Assembly: GCF_018223745.1 (NCBI RefSeq)
Contig: NZ_CP073653.1
Span: 12,501-76,500 of the forward strand
Source: Clostridium beijerinckii
GTDB lineage: Bacteria > Bacillota > Clostridia > Clostridiales > Clostridiaceae
DNA: 64,000 nucleotides
Direction: 5' to 3'
In this document: piece after piece, positions 1 to 10,248 of the stretch
How the letters are laid out: each line of letters begins with the position of its first letter
How positions within the stretch are numbered: position 1 is the stretch's first letter
Made by a program: the position numbers and the translations under genes
The notes under the pieces: generated by a model
Databases searched by the model: none
What the model was told of the DNA's origin: nothing
What the model saw: the letters and a program-made list of their open reading frames with translations, nothing else

Positions 1-2096
<2,096 letters not shown>

Positions 2097-2163
2097 ATAT
2101 AGTCAAGTTGTAAATACATTAAAGAAACTGTGTGCAATTTTGAAAGAATAATATAAAAAATAC

Positions 2164-2192
2164 TTGACATAAGATATGTTCCAAAGTATAAT
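2164..2192 (+). promoter_or_regulatory. Consensus sigma-A promoter in the 23S-5S spacer
   Basis: TTGACA (2164-2169) and TATAAT (2187-2192) are both perfect and separated by exactly 17 bp. The predicted start point lies just upstream of 5S. This would let 5S, tRNA-Met and tRNA-Ala be transcribed independently of the main rRNA promoter. Seen in sequence; activity is inferred. Confidence 0.75.
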
Positions 2193-2205
2193 ATTATTTG
2201 TAATG

Positions 2206-2322
2206 ATCTGGTGATGATGGCATAGAGGTAACACTCCTTCCCATTCCGAACAGGAAAGTTAAGGTCTATTACGCTGATGGTACTGCATGGGAGACTGTGT
2301 GGGAGAGTAGGAAGTCGCCAGG
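2206..2322 (+). rRNA. rrf: 5S ribosomal RNA
   Basis: The gene follows the 23S by about 110 bases in the normal rRNA operon order. The 5' strand TCTGGTGATGATGGC and the 3' strand GAAGTCGCCAGG close helix I, and the CCATTCCGAACAGGAAAGTTAAG core is typical of Firmicutes 5S. Ends are good to a few bases. Confidence 0.95.
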
Positions 2323-2335
2323 TAAAATTTAAAAG

Positions 2336-2412
2336 GGATCTTTAGCTCAGTTGGTTAGAGCAACCGGCTCATAACCGGTAGGTCTAGGGTTCGAGTCCCT
2401 GAAGGTCCACCA
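2336..2412 (+). tRNA. tRNA-Met (CAT), elongator type
   Basis: A full cloverleaf is present. The 7-bp acceptor pairs GGATCTT with AAGGTCC, the anticodon loop is CTCATAA, the T-loop is GGTTCGAGTCC, and CCA is encoded. G1-C72 is paired and the anticodon stem lacks the three GC pairs of an initiator, so this is not tRNA-fMet. A CAT anticodon could also be a lysidine-modified tRNA-Ile2, which sequence alone does not exclude. Confidence 0.93.
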
Positions 2413-2413
2413 T

Positions 2414-2489
2414 GGGGGTATAGCTCAGTTGGGAGAGCACCTGCCTTGCACGCAGGGGGTCAAGAGTTCGAATCTCTTTATCTCCACCA
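2414..2489 (+). tRNA. tRNA-Ala (TGC)
   Basis: A complete cloverleaf with acceptor GGGGGTA/TATCTCC (two G-U pairs), anticodon loop CTTGCAC (anticodon TGC) and encoded CCA. It begins one base after tRNA-Met, so the two are processed from one transcript with 5S. Confidence 0.96.
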
Positions 2490-2490
2490 T

Positions 2491-2526
2491 TAAGAAGTTA
2501 TGAATTAATTCATAACTTCTTTTATT
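2491..2526 (+). terminator. Intrinsic terminator of the rRNA operon
   Basis: A 14-bp perfect palindrome (AGAAGTTATGAATT and its complement, 2493-2520) is followed by TTTTATT. It directly follows the last tRNA. Confidence 0.85.
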
Positions 2527-2582
2527 ATACAATTATTTAATTATTTAATTATGTTCAGTATGAATAAGCATAGGAGATAAGA

Positions 2583-3098
2583 ATGTTTTCATATAGAATA
2601 AAACAATTTTATTGGGCAATAGAATCTATATTCGTTAAGGAAGATATGGAAATACTAAAGATGTATCTTAGTATTTCTGAGTTGAATTTATTTATGAAAC
2701 TTACTAAATCAGAGCGGCAACATTCAATAAGAGTCTGTAGAACGGCTATAAAATATATAGAGGATAATAATATAGTTGATATCGATAAAAAAAGGATGGC
2801 TAGGTGTGCATTATTGCATGACATAGGAAAATTAGAATCTAAATTAAATATATTTTATAAAGGCATTATTGTTTTTTTAAATAGTATTACTCGCGGGAAA
2901 TTTTTGAAGTATAATAAAAATAAGAAAATAATAAGTTATTATAATCATCCGGAAGTTGGAGCAAGACTGATTGAGAGTATTAATAATGATGAATGCTTAG
3001 ACGTAATAAATTCTATCAAGTATCATCATAATAAAAGTGATATTGACTCGAAAAATATATATTTAAAAGTATTAAGTATATCTGATGATTGCAATTAA
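2583..3098 (+). CDS. HD-domain phosphohydrolase
   Basis: A 171-residue soluble protein of the HD superfamily of metal-dependent phosphohydrolases. The metal ligands are visible in order: His in SERQHSIRV (about residue 47), the HDIGK signature (about residues 79-83), His in NHPEVGA (about residue 121) and the HH of KYHHNK near the C-terminus. A hydrophobic stretch follows HDIGK. AGGAGA sits 5-6 bases upstream of the ATG. It is the first gene of a close-packed set with niaR and a flavoprotein, with a 14-base gap to niaR. The substrate cannot be told from sequence; nucleotide hydrolysis is the common role of small HD proteins. Confidence 0.85.
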   Translation: MFSYRIKQFYWAIESIFVKEDMEILKMYLSISELNLFMKLTKSERQHSIRVCRTAIKYIEDNNIVDIDKKRMARCALLHDIGKLESKLNIFYKGIIVFLNSITRGKFLKYNKNKKIISYYNHPEVGARLIESINNDECLDVINSIKYHHNKSDIDSKNIYLKVLSISDDCN

Positions 3099-3112
3099 AA
3101 TAGGAGGGAAAT

Positions 3113-3634
3113 ATGAATTCTATTGAGAGAAGAGAGGATATAATTAAATTACTTCTAGAAAGTAATGAGCCTTTGAAAGGCAGCTTTATAGCAAAAAGAT
3201 ATTCTGTAACTAGACAGGTTATAGTAAAAGATATAGCAATTCTTAGAGCTAAAGGTAAAAATATAATAGCAACTCCAGATGGATATATAATTAATGCAAA
3301 TAATAATAAAGCTAAAGCAATTATTGCAGTAATTCATACTGAAGATGAGATGATTGAGGAATTAAGTATAGTAATCAAATATGGTGGAATGATTGAAGAT
3401 GTAGTAGTGGAGCATCCATTGTATGGAGAAATAAAAGGCATGCTTATGATTAAGAATTATAATGAGTTAAATAAATTTATTGAAAAATATAAGGAACAAA
3501 AAGCAAAATTACTATCTGCATTAACTAATGGAGTTCATCTTCACACAATAGCAGCTGAAACTCAAGATGATATTGATTTAATTATATTGGAATTGAAAAA
3601 GAACAACTTTATAGTTTCAGATTTGGAGGACTAG
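3113..3634 (+). CDS. niaR: NiaR-type transcriptional repressor of NAD synthesis genes (3H domain)
   Basis: A 173-residue cytoplasmic regulator. Residues 5-55 form a DeoR/HTH-11 type winged helix (SVTRQVIVKDIAILR as the recognition segment). Residues 70-170 are the 3H ligand domain, with its conserved histidines in IHTEDE, EHPLYGE and GVHLHTI. In characterised Firmicutes this family binds nicotinic acid and represses NAD synthesis or niacin uptake. AGGAGGG lies 6 bases before the ATG. It is sandwiched between an HD phosphohydrolase and an FAD enzyme, with a 2-base gap to the latter, so they are probably co-transcribed. No nadABC genes are in view, so its targets lie elsewhere or are these neighbours. 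Confidence 0.9.
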   Translation: MNSIERREDIIKLLLESNEPLKGSFIAKRYSVTRQVIVKDIAILRAKGKNIIATPDGYIINANNNKAKAIIAVIHTEDEMIEELSIVIKYGGMIEDVVVEHPLYGEIKGMLMIKNYNELNKFIEKYKEQKAKLLSALTNGVHLHTIAAETQDDIDLIILELKKNNFIVSDLED

Positions 3635-3636
3635 TA

Positions 3637-5022
3637 ATGGATTATGATGTATTAATTTTAGGCGGTGGGATAATTGGATGTGCAGTTGCCTATGAACTTT
3701 CAAAATATAATATAAATATAGCGTTAATTGAAAAGGGATATGATGTTGCAAACGATATTTCATTTGCAAATACAGCTGTAGTTTATGATGGTTCAGAATC
3801 AAGTAGTAGTAAAATGGCTCTCTTGGAGAAAAGAGGTATTGATATAATAAGGAAGCATTGTAAAAAGGTCAATGTTAGATATAATAAGATTGGTTCATTA
3901 AGGCTTTTCTTAGATGAGAGTGGTGAACTATTAAATAAAGTGTACAGTGATTCTATGGAGCGAGGAATAGATGGAGTTCGCATAATAGATAGTGATGAAC
4001 TTTATAATGTGGAACCAAGTTTAAATTTAAAGGCAAATAAAGCTATCTATTCTGAGAATACTTCAATAATATCACCATATAACCTAGCTGTTTCATATGC
4101 AGAAATAGCTGTAGATAATGGAGTGAATTTTAGATTAGAAGAAGAGGTTATAGATATTAAGACTATTTCTAAGGGATTCAGAGTAACTACGAATAAAAAT
4201 AAGTTTACTTGTAAACTAGTTATTAATACAATTCCAAATGAATCCTTTAATGATATGTGTGGTAATGTAACAAGCGAAATGAAAAATAAAAAAGTTAAGT
4301 GTATAATAGTTAAGAAAAGTATAGGCGATAACTTAAAGAAAATTATTATTGAAGATATAGATGAAGAAAATTCCATGATAAAGGTGCCAATATCCGAAAA
4401 TGAAAATTTAATTGGAATTAAGATCAGTGATAATTTTAGCGCTAAATTAGAATTGCCAGAAAGAATATTGAAAAATATAAAAAAAGAGTCAATAGTTAAT
4501 ATATTTACAGAAGTATACAGCGAAAATGATATGTTAATAGATGATAGTAATTTGGAGGCCGGTTATATAAAGGTTGTAGGAAATCATTATGCTAAAATAT
4601 CAGTTGCACCAGCAATTGCTCAGGATATTGAAAAGAAAGTTAAAGTAAGTATGAATATAACGAAGAAAAAGGATTATATTGATAAAAAGAGAGAGACATA
4701 TATATTTAGAGAGATGACTAAAGATCAAATAAATAGAATAATTTCTCTTGATAAGCGTTATGGCAATATTATTTGTAATTGCAATAATATTTCTGAGGGA
4801 GAGATTATTGATTCAATAAGAAGACCTTTAGGTGCAAGAACAGTAGAGGGAGTGAAAAGGCGTACAGGGATAGGTCTTGGAAACTGCAATGGTTCAAGTT
4901 GCAATATAAAGATAATAAAGATATTGGCAAGAGAGATGGATAAAAGTGTTTTAGATATAGTAGATGATTCTATGGATTCACAAATTTTAGTTGGAAGAAT
5001 TAAGGAGTTTAATGAAATTTAG
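3637..5022 (+). CDS. FAD-dependent oxidoreductase (GlpA/L2HGDH-like) with C-terminal BFD-type [2Fe-2S] domain
   Basis: A 461-residue two-domain protein. Residues 4-35 are the Rossmann FAD-binding segment (LILGGGIIGCAVAYEL, then an acidic end of strand 2). The DAO fold continues to about 340. The C-terminal BFD-like domain carries Cys380, Cys382, Cys417 and Cys422, in the spacing CxC-x34-CxxxxC that ligates a [2Fe-2S] cluster. Related proteins are annotated as anaerobic glycerol-3-phosphate dehydrogenase or L-2-hydroxyglutarate oxidase; which substrate applies here is not shown. No GlpB or GlpC partner and no NADH-oxidoreductase gene is adjacent. It follows niaR by 2 bases, so control by niacin or NAD status is plausible but inferred. 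Confidence 0.85.
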   Translation: MDYDVLILGGGIIGCAVAYELSKYNINIALIEKGYDVANDISFANTAVVYDGSESSSSKMALLEKRGIDIIRKHCKKVNVRYNKIGSLRLFLDESGELLNKVYSDSMERGIDGVRIIDSDELYNVEPSLNLKANKAIYSENTSIISPYNLAVSYAEIAVDNGVNFRLEEEVIDIKTISKGFRVTTNKNKFTCKLVINTIPNESFNDMCGNVTSEMKNKKVKCIIVKKSIGDNLKKIIIEDIDEENSMIKVPISENENLIGIKISDNFSAKLELPERILKNIKKESIVNIFTEVYSENDMLIDDSNLEAGYIKVVGNHYAKISVAPAIAQDIEKKVKVSMNITKKKDYIDKKRETYIFREMTKDQINRIISLDKRYGNIICNCNNISEGEIIDSIRRPLGARTVEGVKRRTGIGLGNCNGSSCNIKIIKILAREMDKSVLDIVDDSMDSQILVGRIKEFNEI

Positions 5023-5038
5023 ATTGGAGTAATTAGTA

Positions 5039-5266
5039 ATGCCTAATAAAGATGTTTTTACCAGTTTAGTTAGAGTAAAAGGTAATATCAATTACAAAGT
5101 TGTATCAGTAAAAAGTAATAAAAGCGTTGAGAAGCACTTATGGAAAGAATTTTCAAAGGTTCTTAGTAGGATTTATGTTAGTACTCCTACTAATATTGGC
5201 GATAATATTTGTAAGAATATACTTAATACTGGCGTAGATATAATATGTACACGGAAGATAAAATAA
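5039..5266 (+). CDS. Small protein of unknown function
   Basis: A 75-residue basic protein (rich in Lys and Val) with a single Trp and two Cys. There is no transmembrane segment and no motif I recognise. A ribosome site (TTGGAG) sits 10 bases upstream, and it starts 16 bases after the flavoprotein gene in the same direction, so it is probably the last gene of that operon. An A/T-only inverted repeat (5292-5328) lies downstream but lacks a good U-tract. Confidence 0.6.
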   Translation: MPNKDVFTSLVRVKGNINYKVVSVKSNKSVEKHLWKEFSKVLSRIYVSTPTNIGDNICKNILNTGVDIICTRKIK

Positions 5267-5337
5267 TAGCTAAACATTAAATCTATAAGCTAATATTTTA
5301 TTATAATAATTTATTTTAATAAAATATTATAAAATAG

Positions 5338-5366
5338 TTGACATAAGTATAAGTAATTGATATAAT
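5338..5366 (+). promoter_or_regulatory. Consensus promoter of first tRNA-Ser pair
   Basis: TTGACA (5338-5343), a 17-bp spacer and TATAAT (5361-5366). Both hexamers are perfect, and the promoter ends 19 bases before the tRNA 5' end. Confidence 0.8.
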
Positions 5367-5385
5367 GATATATGTCACTAGATGT

Positions 5386-5476
5386 GGAAAGATGGTCGAG
5401 TTGGTTTAAGGCACCGGTCTTGAAAACCGGCGTGCGTGTAAGCGTACCTAGGGTTCGAATCCCTATCTTTCCGCCA
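5386..5476 (+). tRNA. tRNA-Ser (TGA), copy 1
   Basis: A 91-nt class II tRNA. Acceptor GGAAAGA/TCTTTCC, anticodon loop CTTGAAA (TGA), long variable arm, discriminator G and encoded CCA. It is identical in sequence to copy 2 at 5840-5930. Confidence 0.97.
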
Positions 5477-5506
5477 TTTTTTTGTCTAAAAATATAAAAT
5501 TTATTT

Positions 5507-5597
5507 GGAGGATTACTCAAGTGGCTGAAGAGGCGCCCCTGCTAAGGGCGTAGGTCGGGTAACTGGCGCCCGGGTTCAAATCCCGGATCCTCCGCCA
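5507..5597 (+). tRNA. tRNA-Ser (GCT), copy 1
   Basis: A 91-nt class II tRNA. Acceptor GGAGGAT/ATCCTCC, anticodon loop CTGCTAA (GCT), long variable arm, discriminator G and encoded CCA. It lies 30 bases after the TGA tRNA on the same transcript and is identical to copy 2 at 5949-6039. Confidence 0.97.
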
Positions 5598-5599
5598 AG

Positions 5600-5626
5600 C
5601 ATCTAACATTTGTTAGGTGTTTTTTA
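5600..5626 (+). terminator. Terminator of first tRNA-Ser pair
   Basis: Stem CATCTAACA/TGTTAGGTG (5600-5608 with 5611-5619), then seven T in a row interrupted by nothing. Confidence 0.85.
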
Positions 5627-5791
5627 ATATAATTAATTAGTCTTAGTAAAACATATATTTTTATTTGTTGAAAATTTATATAAATGCTCAATAAATATAA
5701 TTTACTATTCTAAATTATTTGATATTCTGTAACTCGTAGCTAAAATTAATTTTAGCTAAATGAAAAAATTAAATTTATTGAAATAAATATG

Positions 5792-5820
5792 TTGACATAA
5801 ATAAAATTAGTTGATATAAT
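5792..5820 (+). promoter_or_regulatory. Consensus promoter of second tRNA-Ser pair
   Basis: TTGACA (5792-5797), a 17-bp spacer and TATAAT (5815-5820). This is the same architecture as copy 1, but most of the surrounding spacer sequence differs. Confidence 0.8.
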
Positions 5821-5839
5821 CATATTTGTTGTGAGACAT

Positions 5840-5930
5840 GGAAAGATGGTCGAGTTGGTTTAAGGCACCGGTCTTGAAAACCGGCGTGCGTGTAAGCGTA
5901 CCTAGGGTTCGAATCCCTATCTTTCCGCCA
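5840..5930 (+). tRNA. tRNA-Ser (TGA), copy 2
   Basis: Identical over 91 nt to copy 1 at 5386-5476, including the variable arm and CCA. Confidence 0.97.
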
Positions 5931-5948
5931 TTAAAATAGAAGGCACAT

Positions 5949-6039
5949 GGAGGATTACTCAAGTGGCTGAAGAGGCGCCCCTGCTAAGGGCGTAGGTCGG
6001 GTAACTGGCGCCCGGGTTCAAATCCCGGATCCTCCGCCA
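5949..6039 (+). tRNA. tRNA-Ser (GCT), copy 2
   Basis: Identical over 91 nt to copy 1 at 5507-5597. The spacer to the preceding tRNA is 18 bases rather than 30. Confidence 0.97.
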
Positions 6040-6040
6040 A

Positions 6041-6070
6041 ACATCTAACAAATTGTTAGATGTTTTTTTT
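6041..6070 (+). terminator. Terminator of second tRNA-Ser pair
   Basis: Perfect 10-bp stem ACATCTAACA/TGTTAGATGT with loop AAT, then a run of eight T. It is the same hairpin family as the terminator of copy 1. Confidence 0.88.
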
Positions 6071-6164
6071 GTTTTGAATTAATTTTATGGAGAAAATAAA
6101 CTTGAAATATTATAATTAATATGTCTGATTATAAAATAAATTAATTATTATAAGAAGGTGAATT

Positions 6165-6680
6165 ATGCTAAGCGGCAGCAAAGTACATTTAAGATTACTA
6201 AAAAAGGAAGATGTAAGTATATTATTCAAGTTACATAGTGAAGAGAAAGTTAAAAAGTATAATATAATAATTGATAGCATGGATAATAAAGTAGATTTAA
6301 GAAAAGCTTTAAGTATAGTGAATGAGGATGATAATTTAATTGGTTTTGTAACGTACAAGGAGAAAGAATATTATAGTAGGACATACTGCATTGGTATAAC
6401 GATAGGTAGCGAGTATTGGGGAAGAAGTTATGGGGCAGATTCTATAAAAACTCTTCTAAGATATTTATTTAAGAAGCTGAATGCTATGAAAGTAGAATTA
6501 TACGTTGCTAGTTATAATATAAGAGCTATAAAGTGTTATAAAAAATGTGGGTTTATAGAGGAGTATATTAAAAGATATTCTAGTTATATAGATAGAGAAT
6601 ATATAGATATTATAATTATGGGGATAATTAGAGAAAGATATAATTCATATTTAAAATGTGAGGATGGAAAATACGTATGA
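6165..6680 (+). CDS. GNAT-family N-acetyltransferase
   Basis: A 171-residue protein with the RimJ/RimL-like acetyltransferase fold. The start [11 protein letters not shown] is strand 1. Motif A is at about residues 83-104 ([20 protein letters not shown]), where the acetyl-CoA pyrophosphate loop sits. Motif B ends in [16 protein letters not shown] (about residues 119-134). The acceptor is unknown; protein N-termini, amines or antibiotics are all possible in this family. AGAAGGTG precedes the ATG. Its TGA overlaps the ATG of addB (ATGA), so it is translationally coupled to addBA, which suggests co-expression more than a shared function. Confidence 0.85.
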   Translation: MLSGSKVHLRLLKKEDVSILFKLHSEEKVKKYNIIIDSMDNKVDLRKALSIVNEDDNLIGFVTYKEKEYYSRTYCIGITIGSEYWGRSYGADSIKTLLRYLFKKLNAMKVELYVASYNIRAIKCYKKCGFIEEYIKRYSSYIDREYIDIIIMGIIRERYNSYLKCEDGKYV

Positions 6681-9600
6681 GTATAAGATTTGTTTATGGA
6701 AGATCTGGAACAGGCAAGAGTAAATTTTGCATTGACGAGATAAAAAATAATATTGATAAGAAATTAGATTTAAATAAGTTAATTCTATTAGTTCCAGAAC
6801 AATATACATTTACGACCGAAAATAAAATATTACATGAAATAGGAGAACATGCTTTTTTTAGGACAGAGGTGCTGAGTTTTAAGAAAATGGCTCATAATAT
6901 TTTTGAAGAATATGGTGGAAGAGTTAAAGAGATTATTAAGGAATCTGGAAGGAATATGCTAATTCATAGAGTTATAAATGAAAATATTGAGTCTTTGGAT
7001 TATTTTAATAGGATGTCTAGAGAACAAGGATTTAATGAAATTATATCAGAAGTGATTTCGGAATTTAAAAAGTATAATATTAGCATTGATAGTATAAGAG
7101 CAATAGATGAGAAAATAAATGATAATGAATTATATCAAAAAATTAAAGAGTTGATGATAATTTATGAAGCATTTAACTTAAAAATGCATGAAAATTACAT
7201 TGATGGAGATGATCAGTTAACATTACTAAATAAAAAGTTATTAGAAAGTAGCGCGTATGTAGATTCTGAAGTCTGGATAGATGAATTTACTAGCTTTACA
7301 CCTCAACAACTAGATATTATAAAGGTATTAGCCAAGAGATGCAGAAGAGTTAATATAACTTTTTGTATTGATAACAAATCTCTAAACAACAACTCTGAAG
7401 ATATAACTGATGTATTCAATATTATAAAGAGTACTGAAAATAAAATATTAAAGATAATGAAAGAAAACAATATAGCCTATGATAAGCCAGTTAACTTAAA
7501 TAATGCAATTCCTTATAGGTTTAAAGATAATCTGGAACTTGATCATATAGAAAAGTATTTTTTTTCTTACCCATTTAATGAATATGATAAGACCCCTGAG
7601 AGAATAACACTTTACAAAGCAAGTAATATTTATGACGAGATAGAAAGAGTATCAAAAAGTATTACAAGTTTGGTGAGAGAAAAGGGTTATAGATATAGAG
7701 ATATATCTGTAGTTTGTAGAAATATAGACGATTATGAAAAAATAATATCAGTAATATTTAAAGATTATAATATTCCATACTTTTTAGATAAAAAGATTCA
7801 ATTACTAAGTAATCCATTGATTGTACTTATAAGTTCTGCTTTTGAAATTTTGCTTAAGAATTGGTCTTATGAAAGTGTATTTAAATATTTAAAGAGTGGT
7901 TTAACTGGCATAGATAATTCATATATAGATAGGCTAGAGAACTTTATATTAGAGTATGGGGTAAAGGGTTATAAATGGACATCAAGAGAAACAGTAAATG
8001 AGAAATGGTTTATAGGAAATAGTGAATTGACGGATGATAAAGTTTTAATAGCTGAAATTATGGAAGAGATAAGATATCCATTGATGATTTTTCATAATAA
8101 AATAAATGGAAAACATAAAGTTAAAGATATATGTTCAGCTATTTATGAGTTTTTAGTGGATGTAAAAGTTTTTGACAGAATTAATGAATGGATTAAAAAT
8201 TTTGAAGAATTAGGATTAGAAGATAAAGTTAAGGAATATAGTCAGGTTGAAAGTATAGTTATAGACATTCTAGATCAAGCGGTCGATGTTATAGGCGAAG
8301 AGAGATTAGAGTATTCTGAGTTTTTTAGAATATTGAGTTCTGGTTTCGCCAATGAAGAGATAGGAATTATACCTGTAGCATTAGATCAGGTTAATATTGG
8401 AGATATAGCAAGAATAAAGGGCAGAGATGTTAAAGTTCTTTACATAGTAGGAATTAATGATGGAGTTCTACCGGCATCCAAGAAAGAGGAAGGTCTATTA
8501 TCTGATAGAGATAGAACAACATTAGGTGAGGTTGGAATAAATTTATCATCAACAACTAGAAATAAAGTTTTTGAAGAACAGTATCTACTATATATAGCAT
8601 TAACAATTAGTAGTGAATATTTAATGCTTTCATATCCGATGGCTGATTTTGAGGGTAAATCATTAAGACCATCTATAGTAATATCTAGAATTAAAAAGAT
8701 ATTTCCTAATTTAATTGAAGAAAGTGCAATTTATGATTTAAAAATTCTTGAAAATAAATTTGGCAAAATTATTGCACCAATTCCAACATTTAATGAACTT
8801 ATAATTTCTATGAGAAAAGATTTTGATAAAGAATATGTAGAGCCTTACTGGTCTGAGATATATGAATGGTTTAAAAATAATGGTGAGTTTAGAGATAAAG
8901 TTAAGAATATATTCAAGGGGCTTAGTTACTCAAACATTGGAGATAAAGTTTCAAAAAACAAACTTAGAAAACTTTATCAGAATGACTTAGAAAAGTTAGT
9001 ATTTAGTGTTTCAAAGTTAGAAAAGTATGCAGAATGCCCTTTTTCTTATTTTGTTCAATATGGACTAAAAGCTAAAAATAGAAAGGTATATGAATTTACA
9101 CCACCAGACTTAGGATCATTTGTACACGAAATGCTTGATTCATTCACTAATAAAGTTAGAGAAGATGGAATACTATGGTCCGATTTAAGCAATGAAAAAT
9201 GTAAGGAGATAATATCTAACCTTATTGATAAGAAATTAATGGATGAAAGTAATTCTATATTAAATAGTACTAAGAAATTTAAATATTTAGCGCAAAGATT
9301 TAAAAGAGTAATATCTAAATCTGTTTCAGTTATTGCAAGTCAAATAGGAAAAGGTGAATTTGAAGTATTTAAAACTGAATTTGATTTTGGAAGTTATAGC
9401 TCGGGAGAAGCTATAACATTAAATTTGAATGATAATGAAAAAGTGTATCTTCAAGGAAGAATTGATAGAATAGATAAATTAGATTTAGATGGTGAAACTT
9501 ATATAAGAATTATAGATTATAAAACTGGAGCGAAAAAATTTGATTTAAATGAACTATATTATGGATTACAAATGCAATTATTAGTTTATTTAGATGCACT

Positions 9601-10156
9601 TATAAAGAATTCGAAATATATACTTGATAAACAAGTAAAGCCAGGAGCAATATTATACTTTAAAATAGATGATCCTATAATAAAAAGCAAGAAAGAAATG
9701 ACTTATGAAGAAGTAGAAGAAGAAGTATTAAGTGCTTTAAAGATGAAAGGATTAGTCTTAAAAGATGCGAGGGTTGTAAAAGCTATGGATAAGGATATAG
9801 AAGGATATTCATTGGTTATACCAGCATCATTTAAGGCTGATGGAAGTTTTAAGGCAACTAGTGATGTTGTAACAGAAGAGGAGTTTAGAATACTTAGAGA
9901 ATATGTAAATAGGAAGATGATAGAGATATGTGAAGAAATGCTAAGTGGAGATATTAAAATTCAGCCGACTAAGAATTCTAACATTGCTCATTGTGAATAC
10001 TGTGATTTTTCATCAATATGCCAATTTGATACAGAAATAAAAGACAATAAATACAAAATTATAATAAACAAATCTACAAATGATATATGGAATAATATAA
10101 AAAAAGAAATTGATAATTCTAATAAATTAATTAAAGTTGAGAATGAGGAAGTATAG
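6677..10156 (+). CDS. addB: ATP-dependent helicase/deoxyribonuclease subunit B
   Basis: A 1159-residue AddB, the normal length for Firmicutes. With AddA it forms the double-strand-break resection complex that recognises Chi-like sites and loads RecA. The Walker A motif GRSGTGKS is at residues 8-15. The C-terminal RecB-type nuclease domain has the catalytic block with IIDYKTG (about residues 952-958). The iron-sulfur staple cysteines are Cys787 (AECPFSYF) and Cys1106/Cys1109/Cys1115 ([10 protein letters not shown]), all four present. The start ATG overlaps the stop of the acetyltransferase gene. addA follows after 92 bases. Confidence 0.97.
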   Translation: MSIRFVYGRSGTGKSKFCIDEIKNNIDKKLDLNKLILLVPEQYTFTTENKILHEIGEHAFFRTEVLSFKKMAHNIFEEYGGRVKEIIKESGRNMLIHRVINENIESLDYFNRMSREQGFNEIISEVISEFKKYNISIDSIRAIDEKINDNELYQKIKELMIIYEAFNLKMHENYIDGDDQLTLLNKKLLESSAYVDSEVWIDEFTSFTPQQLDIIKVLAKRCRRVNITFCIDNKSLNNNSEDITDVFNIIKSTENKILKIMKENNIAYDKPVNLNNAIPYRFKDNLELDHIEKYFFSYPFNEYDKTPERITLYKASNIYDEIERVSKSITSLVREKGYRYRDISVVCRNIDDYEKIISVIFKDYNIPYFLDKKIQLLSNPLIVLISSAFEILLKNWSYESVFKYLKSGLTGIDNSYIDRLENFILEYGVKGYKWTSRETVNEKWFIGNSELTDDKVLIAEIMEEIRYPLMIFHNKINGKHKVKDICSAIYEFLVDVKVFDRINEWIKNFEELGLEDKVKEYSQVESIVIDILDQAVDVIGEERLEYSEFFRILSSGFANEEIGIIPVALDQVNIGDIARIKGRDVKVLYIVGINDGVLPASKKEEGLLSDRDRTTLGEVGINLSSTTRNKVFEEQYLLYIALTISSEYLMLSYPMADFEGKSLRPSIVISRIKKIFPNLIEESAIYDLKILENKFGKIIAPIPTFNELIISMRKDFDKEYVEPYWSEIYEWFKNNGEFRDKVKNIFKGLSYSNIGDKVSKNKLRKLYQNDLEKLVFSVSKLEKYAECPFSYFVQYGLKAKNRKVYEFTPPDLGSFVHEMLDSFTNKVREDGILWSDLSNEKCKEIISNLIDKKLMDESNSILNSTKKFKYLAQRFKRVISKSVSVIASQIGKGEFEVFKTEFDFGSYSSGEAITLNLNDNEKVYLQGRIDRIDKLDLDGETYIRIIDYKTGAKKFDLNELYYGLQMQLLVYLDALIKNSKYILDKQVKPGAILYFKIDDPIIKSKKEMTYEEVEEEVLSALKMKGLVLKDARVVKAMDKDIEGYSLVIPASFKADGSFKATSDVVTEEEFRILREYVNRKMIEICEEMLSGDIKIQPTKNSNIAHCEYCDFSSICQFDTEIKDNKYKIIINKSTNDIWNNIKKEIDNSNKLIKVENEEV

Positions 10157-10248
10157 TACTATAAAAGAATCTAATATATTTTTGATTAAAATTAATTAGG
10201 TTTTCTTACAGCTAAAGCGATTTTAATTAGTACAGGAGAGATTTATAT

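Noticed and set aside
5311..5520. A 69-codon minus-strand frame over tRNA-Ser
   Set aside because: It spans a tRNA gene and its promoter, so it is not a protein gene.
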